Origin: Anaeroglomus sp964630775
GTDB lineage: Bacteria; Planctomycetota; Phycisphaerae; Sedimentisphaerales; Anaerohalosphaeraceae
DNA: 64,000 bases
Assembly (NCBI GenBank): GCA_964630775.1
Contig: CAZVYY010000009.1
Coordinates: 47,223 to 111,222 of the forward strand
Direction: 5' to 3'
The translations under genes and the position numbers were made by a program. Below are positions 9,341 through 17,775 of this stretch, one piece after another (position 1 is the first letter of the stretch; the number at the start of each line of letters is the position of its first letter). The notes under the pieces are model-generated. The model saw only the letters and a list, made by a program, of their open reading frames with translations, was not told the DNA's origin and ran no database searches.

Positions 9341-11071
9341 ATGAAAAAGCAAACCATTACAATGGTGTTGATTGCAGGCGTTATGGTGATGCAGATGCTG
9401 ATTACGCCGCTTTGGGCACAAGAGGACAAATCCATGGAAAAAGAAACCGCACAGCAGCGCGATGCCCGCATGGCCTGGTGGCGGCAGGCGCGTTTCGGGA
9501 TGTTTGTTCACTGGGGGCTGTACTCCGGCCTGGCGGGCACCTGGAAGGACAAGGCCGTCGGTACGCAGGGCGGCATGGAATGGATTCAGAATTATGTTGG
9601 CGCCGACACGTGGGAGTATGCCCACGAAGCGGTGCCGCGTTTTCAGCCCGAAAAAGATTTCGCGGTCGCATGGGCCCGGCTGGCAAAGCAGGCCGGCTGC
9701 CGCTATGTGGTCTTTACCACCAAGCACCATGAGGGATTTGCCCTGTTCGATTCCCAATACACGACCTACGATGCCAAAGATATGGTGGGGCGTGACCTCT
9801 GTGCCGAGATCGTCGATGCGGTGCGTGCCGAGGGGCTCAAGGTCGGCTTCTATCATTCCGTGATTGACTGGCATCATCCGCAGTACGACTATACCGCGGC
9901 CAACCAACTGCCGCATCCGCTTCGTGATAAACCTTCGCCCAACGGGCCGCGAAACCACGCGATCTACATTGACTACCTCCATCACCAGGCCGAAGAGCTG
10001 ATGCGTCATTACGGCACGGTGGATATTATCTGGTGGGATTATTCCAAGAAAGGCAACGAAGGTCCGTTCTGGCGGGCGGATGAATTGATGGCGATGGTGC
10101 GAAAGCTCCAGCCCGGGATTATCTCGAACAATCGGCTTTATCATATTCCGGATATCGAAGCCACCGACTCGGTGGGTCGGCTCAAGACCTGGAATTACCA
10201 GCAGGGCGATTTTACCACGCCGGAGCAGACGATTCCCTCGACCGGTGTCGAAGGCGTGGACTGGGAGGTGTGCATGACCCTGAACACCACGTGGGGGTAT
10301 TCCGTGCATGACAAGGCCTGGAAGTCGGATGAAACGCTGATTCGGAATCTGGTGGATATTGTCTCCAAGGGCGGCAACTATCTGCTCAATATCGGGCCTA
10401 AAGGGGATGGCTCGATTCCGGAAGAAAGCGTCAGGTCCATGCAGGCGATTGGCCGGTGGATGGATGTCAACAGCGAGGCGATTTACGACACCACTGCCAG
10501 CCCCTTCGAGGCGCCGGCATGGGGCCGCTATACCCGCAGGCCGGGTGTGATTTATGCGCATGTGTTTGACTGGCCCAAAGATGGGCGGCTGGCTGTGCCT
10601 GTCCGGAAGTCCCAGGTTAACGAAGTGTGTTTGCTGGCCGATGCAAAAACGCCCTTGAAAATCGAAGCCGACGGCGAAAGGGTGATTATCCACCTGCCCC
10701 AGCAGGCCCCGGATGCAAACGCCTCCGTCGTTAAAATCAGCTATCAGGAAAATAACGAACCACCGAGAAAAGAGTCGTTTAAGGTTCAGGATATAAACAA
10801 AGAACCTATCGACCTTTTAACCATTCCACAGGACCATTATAATGATTATATCGGAAAAAAGGTGAGGATTACAGGGGTTGTAAAATTTGGTTCCAAAGGT
10901 GGACCGGTTATTGCAGATGTTAACGGGGGTATTTGGGATATTGGGAGTTATAATTTATCTGAAGAAAATTATGCTAACAAGGAAGTGACCCTGACAGGGA
11001 TTTTAGGGTACATAGGAGAAACACCATATGCACAGGTCAGGGTGGGGTATTTTATTCAAAGCATAAAATAG
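9341..11071 (+). CDS. Secreted GH29 alpha-L-fucosidase with C-terminal OB-fold-like extension
   Basis: About 576 residues with a signal peptide ending near PLWAQE. GH29 hallmarks are FGMFVHWGLYSG, FTTKHHEGFALFDS and the nucleophile in VDIIWWDYS (Asp233). The family releases alpha-L-fucose from glycans such as fucoidan or mucin. The last ~90 residues (from about IDLLTIPQ to the end) read like an OB-fold (GKKVRITGVVKF, KEVTLTGILGYIGE) and are encoded by conspicuously AT-rich DNA from about 10745, unlike the GC-rich catalytic part, which suggests a later fusion. Start ATG 9341 has AAAGG ten bases before it. The nearby sulfatase supports a sulfated fucose-containing substrate. Confidence 0.88.
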   Translation: MKKQTITMVLIAGVMVMQMLITPLWAQEDKSMEKETAQQRDARMAWWRQARFGMFVHWGLYSGLAGTWKDKAVGTQGGMEWIQNYVGADTWEYAHEAVPRFQPEKDFAVAWARLAKQAGCRYVVFTTKHHEGFALFDSQYTTYDAKDMVGRDLCAEIVDAVRAEGLKVGFYHSVIDWHHPQYDYTAANQLPHPLRDKPSPNGPRNHAIYIDYLHHQAEELMRHYGTVDIIWWDYSKKGNEGPFWRADELMAMVRKLQPGIISNNRLYHIPDIEATDSVGRLKTWNYQQGDFTTPEQTIPSTGVEGVDWEVCMTLNTTWGYSVHDKAWKSDETLIRNLVDIVSKGGNYLLNIGPKGDGSIPEESVRSMQAIGRWMDVNSEAIYDTTASPFEAPAWGRYTRRPGVIYAHVFDWPKDGRLAVPVRKSQVNEVCLLADAKTPLKIEADGERVIIHLPQQAPDANASVVKISYQENNEPPRKESFKVQDINKEPIDLLTIPQDHYNDYIGKKVRITGVVKFGSKGGPVIADVNGGIWDIGSYNLSEENYANKEVTLTGILGYIGETPYAQVRVGYFIQSIK

Positions 11072-11156
11072 GTATTATGCCCGGCGATCGGCATAGAAAA
11101 AACAGGTCTTTTGACGTACAGGCAGAAAAAGCAGGCGTGATAAAGTATGCAGCGGA

Positions 11157-11182
11157 AACGTAGCTGAAGCTTCCAGCTTCAG
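11157..11182. repeat. Short hairpin repeat, AAGC...GCTT family (with AACGTAG flank)
   Basis: AACGTAG precedes CTGAAGCT-TCC-AGCTTCAG, an 8-base stem. A near-identical copy is at 24586-24611. Confidence 0.6.
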
Positions 11183-11204
11183 ACTTCAGAGGGAGTCAGA
11201 AAAA

Positions 11205-11231
11205 CCGAAGCAGGGATGCTTCGGCTACGTT
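11205..11231. repeat. Short hairpin repeat, AAGC...GCTT family (inverted flank)
   Basis: CCGAAGCA-GGGA-TGCTTCGG followed by CTACGTT. With the copy at 11157 it forms a head-to-head pair about 20 bases apart, whose outer ends (AACGTAG / CTACGTT) are inverted repeats of each other. The pair occupies the 270-base gap between the fucosidase and PfkB genes, which holds no other recognisable feature. Confidence 0.6.
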
Positions 11232-11342
11232 AGAAAATGAAATAACGAAAACAGTGCCAGTTGCTATTTGTTTTGCGTTTTATGCTCATGATGGGTTCCT
11301 TCCTTCATCTTCCCTGATCGTGCTCAGCTCCGTGTATCGAGG

Positions 11343-12296
11343 TTATAACTCTGTGATTTCGACTTGCAATGAGTCCCGGGCTGCGGGCCAGGGGGCGGTC
11401 TGGAGGAGGCCGAAGGCTCGGGCGGAGGCGGCTTTGAGGGCGGTCTGGAGGGCCGGGCCGAGGTCGCTGCCCTGTGCGGATTCGGCGAGGAAGCCGGCCA
11501 GCAGGGTATCGCCGCAGCCGACGGTATTGACGACCCGGGCCGGAGGGTTGACGATGCGGCCCGAGCAGGCCTTGTCCTGGGTGACGGCGATGGCGCCCCG
11601 GGCACCGCGGCTGACTAAAACGATGCGAACCTGCCGGCACAGGGTGCGGGCAGCCTCCATGATATCCGGCTCCGTATCGGGGATGGATTCGTCCAGCAGT
11701 TCCCGCAGTTCGTCGAGATTGGGCTTGATCAGTTCGAGTCCGCCTTGCCGGACGGCTTTTTTCAGGGCCGGGCCGCTGGTGTCCAGAACGATGTAAGCCC
11801 CGCGGCTGCGCAGGCGGGCGACAATGGACAGGCATTCATCCAGCAGGGCACCCTGCGGCAAAGAGCCGGCCAGCGCGACGAGGCTGCCGGGCCGGACGAG
11901 GGTATCGAGGTCGTCGGCCAGCGACCGCAGCGAGGCGGCGTTAGCCAGCGTATCGGGGGCGCGAAGATGGCTTTCCTGTCCCGAGCGGGTATCGATGAGG
12001 GTGATATTGTGGCGGGTGGTGCCGGGGGCGGCGGTCAGGCGAATCTCCACCCGGGGCTTGAGCGGCTCGACAGCGGCAAGCATCTGCTGGAAGTCGGCCT
12101 GTCCCCACAGGCCCGCGGCGATACTGGGGATATCCATCCAGGCCAGTGCCGAGGAGATATTCATCGCTTTGCCGGCACAGGTCAGGGTCTGCGAGTCGAT
12201 TTTCTGATGTTCGCCCCAGACAAAGCCATCCACCCGGCAGGTGACATCCCATGCTGGGCAGATACCGACGGTAATGATGGTTTTAGGTTCGGCCAT
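11343..12296 (-). CDS. PfkB-family sugar(-phosphate) kinase, 1-phosphofructokinase/LacC-like
   Basis: A 317-residue ribokinase-fold kinase. The C-terminal signature NTVGCGDTLLAGF holds the catalytic Asp; the family usually reads GAGD, so Cys replaces Ala in the anion-hole turn. KAMNISSALAWM matches the N-terminal motif GKGxNxA with Ala at the second Gly position. Overall it is closest to the 1-phosphofructokinase/tagatose-6-phosphate kinase branch, which would feed hexose phosphates into glycolysis. It sits alone on the minus strand between a fucosidase and a protease. The sugar specificity is not determinable here. Confidence 0.75.
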   Translation of the reverse strand: MAEPKTIITVGICPAWDVTCRVDGFVWGEHQKIDSQTLTCAGKAMNISSALAWMDIPSIAAGLWGQADFQQMLAAVEPLKPRVEIRLTAAPGTTRHNITLIDTRSGQESHLRAPDTLANAASLRSLADDLDTLVRPGSLVALAGSLPQGALLDECLSIVARLRSRGAYIVLDTSGPALKKAVRQGGLELIKPNLDELRELLDESIPDTEPDIMEAARTLCRQVRIVLVSRGARGAIAVTQDKACSGRIVNPPARVVNTVGCGDTLLAGFLAESAQGSDLGPALQTALKAASARAFGLLQTAPWPAARDSLQVEITEL

Positions 12297-12313
12297 GGTT
12301 GTCCACCGTGTTC

Positions 12314-12325
12314 GAAATCGATTTC
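12314..12325. promoter_or_regulatory. Palindrome upstream of the PfkB kinase gene
   Basis: GAAATCGATTTC is a perfect 12-base palindrome 18 bases before the kinase start, sharing half-sites GAAATCG/CGATTTC with the palindrome in the GH76 leader. Confidence 0.3.
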
Positions 12326-12440
12326 ATACAGTTGTTAACGGAAAACAGTTAAATTTGAGCAGAAAAGACCGAAATTGACAAGAAAAAAGCGATTTAAAGA
12401 GGCAAAAAGTCGGGTGCCGGCGGCAGGCATCCAAATTCGA

Positions 12441-12469
12441 TTGAATCGGGATGTGAAATTGGGTATAAT
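12441..12469 (+). promoter_or_regulatory. Sigma70 promoter of the C10 protease gene
   Basis: TTGAAT (12441-12446), a 17-base spacer and TATAAT (12464-12469). It would yield a ~55-nucleotide leader ending in GGAGG five bases before the GTG start. Confidence 0.65.
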
Positions 12470-12530
12470 TTCATCCGTATCTATGCGGCATATCCAAATA
12501 AAGAAGGTTTACGATAAAGCGGAGGGTAGT

Positions 12531-15128
12531 GTGAGACAGATAGGATTATTCATAGGATGGGTGTTTTGCTGTGCGGCGTGGGCCGGGCCGGTCGAGCAAT
12601 CGCAGGTGGAACTTGCGGCCCGAGGATGGCTCAGGGGCAATCCCGCCCCGATGGAACAGTATGTAAGCCAGCAAACCAGTCAGGTTAAATCCTATTCAGA
12701 CCCAGAGGGTCGGATTCTCTATTACGTCGTCGAAATGGAACCGCAGGGATTTGTGGTGCTTTCGTCGGATGATGCGATTGAACCGGTGATTGCCTTTTCG
12801 GAGACGGGGCGATTTATGGATGCCCCGGATAATCCGCTGGTCGTTCTGCTGCGGCAGGATATGCAGGAACGGCTTGCGTGTGTACGTGTGGCGGCATTGG
12901 CGGGGGATGCTGACAGCAATTCAGTGCAGCAAGAAGATACGCGAGCGGCCAATAAAGATTTATGGCGGCGATTAATTGGCTCCGCGGCGGCCACGGCTGA
13001 ACAGGGGGAAATTCAAGCGGCCGGGATGACCTCGGTCAGTGATGTCCGTGTGGCACCGCTGCTGCAGGTCAAATGGGGGCAGGACGAAGTGGACGGGCAG
13101 CCCTGTTATAATTACTATACACCCAACCAATATCCGACGGGCTGTGTGGCGACAGCGATGGCGCAGTTGATGCGGCATTATGCATGGCCGACGGCGGGTA
13201 TTGGGGTGCATTCGTTCAAGATCCATGTCAATGATGTAGAGCAGTATTGGAACACCCGGGGCGGCGATGGGGCGGGCGGTCCGTATAGCTGGAACGAGAT
13301 GCCGTATGATCCACTGGCCGGGGGATTAACATTGACCCAGCGGCAGGCCATCGGGGCGTTGTGTTACGATGCGGGCTTATCGGTCGGGATGGGCTATACG
13401 CCGACCGGTTCGGGTGCCGGCGTGGGGTCTGCCAATGATGCTCTGAAAAATACATTCGGCTACAGCAACAGTATTTTCAGCAACAGTTTTTCGTCCGCCG
13501 GGGATGCGGGATTGTGGGGGATGGTCAATGCCGATCTGGATGCAGCATTGCCGGTGCTTTTGGGAATCAGCGGCCCGGGAGTCGGCCATGCCGTCGTGGT
13601 CGATGGATACGGCTACAACTCCGGCCTGATGTATCATCATTTGAATATGGGCTGGGGCGGGCTGGACAATGCCTGGTATCAATTGCCGAATTTCACCGCG
13701 GGCTATACGTTCAACGCGATGACCGATTGTGTGTATAATATCTATGTCAGCGGGACCGGCGAAATCATCAGCGGGCGGATTACCAGCATGGCCGGGCTGC
13801 CACTGGAAGGGGTTACGGTAACGGCCTATCAGGGGGCGACTGCGGTCAAGCAGACAACCACCAACAGCCGGGGCGTTTTCGCCCTGAAAAATCTGGCGTC
13901 CAATACCTCTTTCCGTATTTCGGCGGTCAAGAGCGGCTATGCCTTTGCGGATAAAACGGCCTCGACGGGTAAATCGCAGGACTGGAACGCGGCCAGCGGC
14001 AATATCTGGGGGATTTCCTTTGTGGCGACCAATGCCACGCCGCCGACGGTGATGGATGCGACGGTGGATTGCACTTCAATGAATCCCGTGACAATCGAGC
14101 TTGAGGCACTGGACGACCACCAGCACAGCCCGCCGGACAAATTGACGTATATCATTGTGTCGCTGCCGGAGCACGGATTTTTGAGTCAGCCGGGCTATGG
14201 ATCGATTACGACATCGCCATGGCCGCTGGCGGCAGGTGCCAACTCAGTGGTTTATACGCCGTGTCCCTATTATGGCGGGCAGGATATTTTTACCTTTAAG
14301 GCCAACGACGGCGGCGTCAGTCCAACCGGCGGAGACTCCAATATCGCCGCGGTAACGCTCAATGTCGATAATACCGTAACCGCCGGGTTCGGCACCGACA
14401 GCAATATTGGCACCAATACCATGATTAATACCACCTGTTATGCGGCGCGGTCGCAGGCGCTGTATCTGAACAGCGATATTGGTGCCTCAAAGTATATCAC
14501 GGACCTTGCGGTCTATTTTTTCTCCACGCCGATTACACTGGATGAATGGACCATTCGGATGCAGCATACGACGATGTCCTATTACGAAGATGTAGTGTCG
14601 GATTTCCTGACCACCGGCTGGACGATGGTCTATCAGGGTGATGTGACGGTGACAGCGGAGGGATGGTACAACTTCCATTTCCAGACGCCATTTCTGTATG
14701 ACGGCGTAAACAATCTGCTGATTGATTTCAGTTTCAGCAATACAGAGATTTCGGGGGATACGGGCTTGTATTTATTCCATGATGTGCAGGATTCGCGGGT
14801 CACGACCATTGTGACCGAGAATCCTCAGCATACCAGTCCGCTGACGTGGGATTTCTGGTATAATGGTGGTTATTATTACGGCGGCGGATGGCTGCCTTCG
14901 ATTCAACTGATCGGCACGCTGCCCATTCAGCCGATGGTCGGCGATTTCGATGCAAGCTGCGATGTGAAGCTGCCGGATTTGATGCTGTTATCCGCGGCGT
15001 GGATGAGCCGGCAGGGGCAGGCCCATTACAATCCGGCCTGCGACATCTCTGCTCCGAAGAATCAGGCGGTGGACATCGGTGATCTGGCGGTGTTTGCAAA
15101 TCACTGGATGGATATCTATGCGTTCTGA
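12531..15128 (+). CDS. Secreted C10 (streptopain-like) cysteine protease with dockerin-like tail
   Basis: About 865 residues. GTG 12531 is the likely start: GGAGG lies five bases upstream and the product opens with a signal peptide (QIGLFIGWVFCCAAWA). A Spi-like propeptide (GFVVLSSDDAIEPVIAFSE) precedes the peptidase C10 domain, with the catalytic Cys in TGCVATAMAQLMRHY (Cys205) and His in GVGHAVVVDGYG (His353). A carboxypeptidase-regulatory-like beta domain (GRITSMAGLPLEGVTVTAY), a cadherin/Big-like domain and a jelly-roll-like segment follow. It ends in two dockerin-like repeats (GDFDASCDVKLPDLMLL, AVDIGDLAVFANHWM). It probably degrades protein outside the cell. Its stop codon abuts the stop of the convergent sulfatase gene. 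Confidence 0.82.
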   Translation: MRQIGLFIGWVFCCAAWAGPVEQSQVELAARGWLRGNPAPMEQYVSQQTSQVKSYSDPEGRILYYVVEMEPQGFVVLSSDDAIEPVIAFSETGRFMDAPDNPLVVLLRQDMQERLACVRVAALAGDADSNSVQQEDTRAANKDLWRRLIGSAAATAEQGEIQAAGMTSVSDVRVAPLLQVKWGQDEVDGQPCYNYYTPNQYPTGCVATAMAQLMRHYAWPTAGIGVHSFKIHVNDVEQYWNTRGGDGAGGPYSWNEMPYDPLAGGLTLTQRQAIGALCYDAGLSVGMGYTPTGSGAGVGSANDALKNTFGYSNSIFSNSFSSAGDAGLWGMVNADLDAALPVLLGISGPGVGHAVVVDGYGYNSGLMYHHLNMGWGGLDNAWYQLPNFTAGYTFNAMTDCVYNIYVSGTGEIISGRITSMAGLPLEGVTVTAYQGATAVKQTTTNSRGVFALKNLASNTSFRISAVKSGYAFADKTASTGKSQDWNAASGNIWGISFVATNATPPTVMDATVDCTSMNPVTIELEALDDHQHSPPDKLTYIIVSLPEHGFLSQPGYGSITTSPWPLAAGANSVVYTPCPYYGGQDIFTFKANDGGVSPTGGDSNIAAVTLNVDNTVTAGFGTDSNIGTNTMINTTCYAARSQALYLNSDIGASKYITDLAVYFFSTPITLDEWTIRMQHTTMSYYEDVVSDFLTTGWTMVYQGDVTVTAEGWYNFHFQTPFLYDGVNNLLIDFSFSNTEISGDTGLYLFHDVQDSRVTTIVTENPQHTSPLTWDFWYNGGYYYGGGWLPSIQLIGTLPIQPMVGDFDASCDVKLPDLMLLSAAWMSRQGQAHYNPACDISAPKNQAVDIGDLAVFANHWMDIYAF

Positions 15129-16613
15129 TTATTTGGGTGTTTCTTTTTTGGGCTGAGGCGGGACGAACTCCGGCTCATTGCGGGACGGCAGCCAGAGGGC
15201 CAGTTGGTCCTTGATGGGCCGATATTGTTCACGCGGGATCAGGTTGGTCCATTCGTTGGGATCGGCGGTGTGGTCGTACAATTCCTCGCTGCCGTCGGAG
15301 TAGCGAATATAGCGGTAGCGGGAATCCCGGACGGCATGGTTGTTATAGCGGGCAGTCATCAGGACCGGATAGTTCCATTCCTTATCGGGATTGTCCAGCA
15401 GCGGCACCAGGCTGCGTCCGTCGATGTCCTTGCGGGAGGGGGTTTCGGCCAGTTCCATCAGTGTCGCGTGAATATCCAGCAGGCTGACCGGTTGGCTGCA
15501 CCGGCTGCCTTCACTGGTCAGGCCCGGAGCGACGACCATCAGCGGCGTATGCGTGGCCGCTTCCCACAGCGTGTTTTTTTCAAGATGATCTTTTTCGCCC
15601 AGATGAAAACCGTGGTCGCCGCACAGGACGATGATGGTGTCGTTTTTATACGGGCCGGCTTCCAGGGCATCCAGAACCTGCCCGACACACGCATCGGCAA
15701 AAGACACACTGGCCATATAGCCCTGAATAGCGTTATTCCATAGCCCGTTATCTCGAATAAGGCGAAAGTCCGAGCCGCCGGCCAATCGTCGTCCGGCCAT
15801 CGGGATATCGTCGAGGTCGTCCCGGCGGTAGGGCGGGGTGACGATTTTGTCAGCCGGGTGTATATCGAAATACGCCGACGGCACATACCACGGCAAATGC
15901 GGACGGAAGAATCCGCAGGTCAGGAAAAAGGGTTTATTGTGTTTTTCCTGCAGGAGTTTGCCGGCCAGTTGGGCGGTCTTCCAGTCTTCGGTTTTGCTGG
16001 CATCCACCTCCAGCGGCGCCCAATCAATGGCAGAGTTATAATACGAACTGCTGAATTTGCCGTTGAGCCGGTGGGCGAATTGTTTTTCCTTGGCCGGGGC
16101 GGGGGTGCCGCATCGCTGCTGATACATCACGTCCCACGATTGAGGGTCGGCAAACTTGCCCTGCGGCAGGTGAAAGACCTTGCCGCCGGTCAGGGTCTTG
16201 TAGCCATTTTTCCGCAGATATTGCGGCAGGGTAAGGCGTTCTTTCAGGTCGGGTTTGTCCCGAAAACAGACATTGTTTTCATAAATGCCGCTGCTGGAAG
16301 GGCGCAGGCCGGTCATGATGGCGGTCCGGCCGGGATTGCACTGCGGAGCGGGGCTGTAGGCGCGTTCAAAGACGATACCCATTTGGGCCAGCCGCATCAG
16401 GTTGGGGGTTCTGGCCTGCGGGTGGCCAGCCAAAGGCTCGATCCAGGTGTTCAGTTCGTCGATGAAAATCATCAGGATATTCAGTTTTTTCGCGGGAGTG
16501 GCGGTAAATCGGCCAAGCATCTGGACATCACGGGCAGACTCCGGCATCGCCGCGGCAAAAGCGCCCGCGGCAGTCCATTTCAAGAAATTTCTGCGATTCA
16601 GATTCAAGGCCAT
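15129..16613 (-). CDS. Exported sulfatase (S1 family, iduronate-2-sulfatase-like)
   Basis: A 494-residue formylglycine-dependent sulfatase. The N-terminus has a twin-arginine-type signal (NRRNFLKWTAAGAFAAA). The sulfatase signature QCNPGRTAIMTGLRPSSSG carries the Cys (Cys92) that would be oxidised to formylglycine in the CxPxR motif. Metal-binding residues include IDEL near the start of the domain and CGDHGFHLGEKDH later. It would remove sulfate esters from polysaccharides; similarity to iduronate-2-sulfatases suggests 2-O-sulfate, but substrate is not provable here. An SD-like GAGGGATGT precedes the ATG. No anaerobic sulfatase-maturase gene lies in the window. Confidence 0.88.
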   Translation of the reverse strand: MALNLNRRNFLKWTAAGAFAAAMPESARDVQMLGRFTATPAKKLNILMIFIDELNTWIEPLAGHPQARTPNLMRLAQMGIVFERAYSPAPQCNPGRTAIMTGLRPSSSGIYENNVCFRDKPDLKERLTLPQYLRKNGYKTLTGGKVFHLPQGKFADPQSWDVMYQQRCGTPAPAKEKQFAHRLNGKFSSSYYNSAIDWAPLEVDASKTEDWKTAQLAGKLLQEKHNKPFFLTCGFFRPHLPWYVPSAYFDIHPADKIVTPPYRRDDLDDIPMAGRRLAGGSDFRLIRDNGLWNNAIQGYMASVSFADACVGQVLDALEAGPYKNDTIIVLCGDHGFHLGEKDHLEKNTLWEAATHTPLMVVAPGLTSEGSRCSQPVSLLDIHATLMELAETPSRKDIDGRSLVPLLDNPDKEWNYPVLMTARYNNHAVRDSRYRYIRYSDGSEELYDHTADPNEWTNLIPREQYRPIKDQLALWLPSRNEPEFVPPQPKKETPK

Positions 16614-16725
16614 ACATCCCTCAACTGCTTGTCCTGTAAATATAGATGACTCGTCGGGGGTTTAAATATACGGAAATCTGAGAAAAACGCCAGTATTTTA
16701 TGTCTTTGTGGATCGGAAACCGGAC

Positions 16726-16753
16726 TTGACAAAGCCTGATTTAGGGGGATAAT
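16726..16753 (+). promoter_or_regulatory. Strong promoter giving a leaderless or very short-leader mRNA
   Basis: TTGACA (16726-16731), a 16-base spacer and GATAAT (16748-16753). The ATG of the acyltransferase lies only 11 bases beyond the -10, with no Shine-Dalgarno between. Confidence 0.65.
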
Positions 16754-16764
16754 GGCCGCCAGTT

Positions 16765-17715
16765 ATGACTCAGGAAAAAAAGAAAAAGAAAAAAGGCAAT
16801 GTCGTTACCGATTACCTGTTATATCTTTTTGTGCGGGTATTGACGGGGCTGTTTTATTGTTTCCCGATAGAGGCAAATCTTCGGACGGCCTGCTGGATTG
16901 GCCGGATTATGTGGAAACGCTATCATCGCGGTCGCCAGCGCGCACTGGACAACCTGCGTGCCAGTTTCCCGGACAAGGACGAGGCCTGGCTGGAAGAAAC
17001 CGGCCGGCGTTCGTTTGAGCAGCTTGTGATGATGGTGATGGATGTGCTGTTTACGCCGCGGCTGGTGAAACTGGAGACCTGGCCGACGATGTTCAGCTTC
17101 CGCAACATCGAGCGGATCAAGTGGATGATGAAGGAGGAAAAGGGCCTGCTGATGGTGACGGCCCATTACGGCAATTTCGAAATCATCGGCTACCTGATGA
17201 GCCTGTACGGCCTGAAGATTTACAGCATCGCCCGGCCGCTGGATAATCCATTTATCAACCGCTGGCTGATGAGCGTCCGCGAGAGCAGGGGCCAGAAGAT
17301 TATCTATAAAAAAGGCGCTGCTGAGATGATGGACCAGTTGGCCGCGGACGGGGCGACGCTGTGCTTTATCGCCGACCAGGATGCGGGCAAAAAGGGCGTG
17401 TTTGTCGATTTCTTCGGTCGCAAGGCCAGCACCTACAAGAGCATTGGCCTTGTGGCGATGCAGTATAATCTGCCGATCGTTGTTGGCGGCTGCCGGCAGC
17501 ATTACAAGAAATTTTTCTTCGAGATGGAGCCAACCCGGATTATCTACCCGCACGAATGGGCCGACAAGCCCGACCCGCTGCGGTGGGTGACGCAGGAATA
17601 CACCAAAGCCATCGAGGATTTCATCCGCAAAGACCCGGCCCAATACTGGTGGCTGCACCGCCGCTGGAAAAGCCGACCCAAAGAAGAACGCCTTGTTCAG
17701 GAAAAGAAATTCTGA
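16765..17715 (+). CDS. LpxL/HtrB-family lysophospholipid or lipid A acyltransferase
   Basis: A 316-residue membrane-associated acyltransferase. A lysine-rich start (TQEKKKKKKGN) precedes a hydrophobic segment (LLYLFVRVLTGLFYCF). The HxxxxD/E motif appears as TAHYGNFE (His134, Glu139), as in LpxL/LpxM enzymes that add secondary acyl chains to lipid A. CFIADQDAGKKGVFVDFFG matches the conserved glycine-rich substrate block. Supports a Gram-negative-type envelope, but related proteins act on other lipids. It runs in the same direction as argH, 60 bases upstream of it. Confidence 0.82.
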   Translation: MTQEKKKKKKGNVVTDYLLYLFVRVLTGLFYCFPIEANLRTACWIGRIMWKRYHRGRQRALDNLRASFPDKDEAWLEETGRRSFEQLVMMVMDVLFTPRLVKLETWPTMFSFRNIERIKWMMKEEKGLLMVTAHYGNFEIIGYLMSLYGLKIYSIARPLDNPFINRWLMSVRESRGQKIIYKKGAAEMMDQLAADGATLCFIADQDAGKKGVFVDFFGRKASTYKSIGLVAMQYNLPIVVGGCRQHYKKFFFEMEPTRIIYPHEWADKPDPLRWVTQEYTKAIEDFIRKDPAQYWWLHRRWKSRPKEERLVQEKKF

Positions 17716-17775
17716 CGATGGCAATATAATCTGTTATCGTTTTGATGTTTATAGTATTATATAAAGGATACTGGT

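Noticed and set aside
9320..10693. 457-codon minus-strand frame opposite the fucosidase
   Set aside because: It is the mirror of a gene with intact GH29 motifs and has no recognisable domain of its own.
12375..12530. Upstream in-frame extension of the C10 protease to a TTG at 12375
   Set aside because: It would run through the TTGAAT-N17-TATAAT promoter and bury the signal peptide; GTG 12531 has a strong Shine-Dalgarno.
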